NCBI GenBank assembly: GCA_030642405.1
Contig: DAOWNV010000169.1
Location: 1-6,407 of the forward strand
Length of the DNA stretch: 6,407 bases
Source: Desulfosarcina sp.
Lineage (GTDB): Bacteria; Desulfobacterota; Desulfobacteria; Desulfobacterales; Desulfosarcinaceae
Direction: 5' to 3'
In this document: positions 5,759-6,407 of the stretch, in pieces
Position numbering within the stretch: the first letter of the stretch is position 1
Layout: each line of letters starts with the position of its first letter
The notes under the pieces: generated by a model
Database searches by the model: none
What the model saw: the letters and a program-made list of their open reading frames with translations, nothing else
Told to the model about the DNA's origin: nothing
Translations under genes and position numbers: made by a program

Positions 5759-5949
5759 ACGTTTTTCCTTAAAAATTAGAGGGTAATAAAGCTGTATGCT
5801 GATTCAAAGGTCTGACTGAATTACTATAATAAAAAAGAGAACAAAGATAAAGAATTTCCAAGCACAACCGATAGGTATAGGTGACGACGGTTGCTTTTTT
5901 GATATGCCGGATGCGCTGATTTGTGTCTGTATAGAAAGCCATACACGAT

Positions 5950-5975
5950 GGAGACAAAAAATGAAGGGGAGGGGA
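5950..5975 (+). promoter_or_regulatory. Two competing ribosome-binding sites for the gene at 5961
   Basis: GGAG at 5950-5953 lies seven bases before the ATG at 5961. The purine run GGGGAGGGG at 5967-5975 lies nine bases before an in-frame ATG at 5985. Both are usable, so the start is uncertain by eight codons. I chose 5961 because its spacing is ideal and it includes the longer product. Confidence 0.45.
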
Positions 5976-6407
5976 TTTTTATCCATGGGCATTTATTCTT
6001 CCAAAAACAGCCATTTGAGCAAGTTGAAAGAAAAGGCGTTAAACCTGGTTCATCAGGAGCTGGGGGAAAATAAACAACTGCATGACGACGCAACAGTCGC
6101 TATCTTAAACGATTATGACAACATGGGGCCGGCAGCTTTTCTGCAACAGCTTCTTACATATAGTCTTGTTTTGGATAAACTGAAGAAAAGTTCAGCCTTT
6201 TATAAAATACGGACGCATTTGGTTAACCTGTTACGCAAAGGGATTTACAAAGTTTCAGGAGAGACGTTGGATTCCATTACCGTACGGCGGGATGCCATAC
6301 AAGTGGAAGTTGATGGCAAATCCACTCTTATCGGTTTTGTAGATAATGACTTATTAACGATTTTATCTCTTGGGAAAGAAAGCCGAGAAACACAATTGCA
6401 GCTGATA
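5961..6407 (+). CDS. Protein of unknown function, 3' end outside the window
   Basis: An open frame of 149 codons runs from ATG 5961 to the window edge without a stop. I do not recognise the family. The visible part is soluble and probably cytoplasmic: there is no signal peptide or membrane helix. It begins with a basic stretch, then helix-rich sequence (about 19-95, including L-S-K-L-K-E-K-A-L-N-L-V and F-L-Q-Q-L-L-T-Y-S-L-V-L-D-K-L-K-K). A beta-rich part follows (about 107-130, with I-T-V-R-R-D-A-I-Q-V-E-V-D-G-K-S-T-L-I-G-F-V-D). The frame is open upstream to a TGA at 5817-5819 and includes an ATG at 5904, but that start lacks a ribosome site. It is divergent from the DUF302 gene across about 200 bp. 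That it is a real gene rests on the long open frame, the ribosome sites and a protein-like composition. Confidence 0.7.
   Translation, partial: MKGRGFLSMGIYSSKNSHLSKLKEKALNLVHQELGENKQLHDDATVAILNDYDNMGPAAFLQQLLTYSLVLDKLKKSSAFYKIRTHLVNLLRKGIYKVSGETLDSITVRRDAIQVEVDGKSTLIGFVDNDLLTILSLGKESRETQLQLI

Noticed and set aside
5300..5779. Plus-strand open frame opposite DUF302
   Set aside because: The minus frame has a signal peptide, all DUF302 blocks and a spaced AAGGA site; the plus frame is a shadow.
5904..5960. Earlier ATG at 5904 as start of the last gene
   Set aside because: It is in frame but has no Shine-Dalgarno, and the added 19 residues are rich in Cys and Arg unlike the rest of the protein.
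5804..6093. Minus-strand open frames across the region upstream of DUF302
   Set aside because: They lie antisense to the gene at 5961, have no recognisable domain, and one reads cysteine- and phenylalanine-rich nonsense.

Overview
The window looks like bacterial chromosomal DNA of medium G+C from a Gram-negative. Three exported proteins with type I signal peptides, an ISKra4-type transposase remnant, a DUF302 protein beside an RND-type fragment, and a LeuB-like dehydrogenase behind a UTRA-type GntR regulator would fit a Desulfobacterota (sulfate-reducer-like) host. That taxonomic placement is inference and is not decided by the sequence.

Layout. Bases 1-867 hold decayed material: a class I methyltransferase remnant (about 57-329, perhaps trailing on to 464) and the C-terminal end of an ISKra4-family transposase (569-820) interrupted by one TAA. 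Between them, 330-568, I see no intact gene. A two-part stem-loop (801-839) and a strong Shine-Dalgarno lead into a secreted protein made of seven W/PH repeats, read as a seven-bladed beta-propeller (868-2001, +). It converges across about 90 bp (2002-2090, no convincing terminator) with an exported pentapeptide-repeat protein (2091-3029, -) built from two cysteine-framed modules.

The intergenic region 3030-3185 is unusually structured: a near-perfect 20-bp palindrome with a GTATAC core (3067-3086), followed 4 bp later by two abutting 20-bp direct repeats (3091-3130). It separates the pentapeptide gene from a divergent GntR/UTRA regulator (3186-3915, +). The regulator's first 24 codons lie in a different frame from the rest, so it is frameshifted as read. 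An intact isopropylmalate-dehydrogenase-like oxidative decarboxylase follows 23 bp downstream (3939-5012, +) and ends in a clear intrinsic terminator (5037-5075).

On the minus strand, a secreted DUF302 protein (5306-5758) overlaps by ATGA a short remnant of an RND/MMPL-type transporter (5086-5309). A divergent gene of unknown function starts near 5961 (+) and runs off the window end.

Functional reading. The most coherent unit is regulator plus dehydrogenase. A ligand-responsive GntR/UTRA protein next to a beta-decarboxylating dehydrogenase, with no leuC/leuD in view, suggests catabolism of a 2-hydroxy-acid as readily as leucine synthesis. The palindrome and tandem repeats are the obvious candidate operator region for the regulator and the divergent pentapeptide gene. 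Four genes in 6.4 kb are broken or reduced to fragments, which suggests an eroding accessory region. I did not find a complete undescribed multi-gene system; the strongest leads are the 3067-3130 control region, the cysteine-framed pentapeptide protein and the atypical dehydrogenase.
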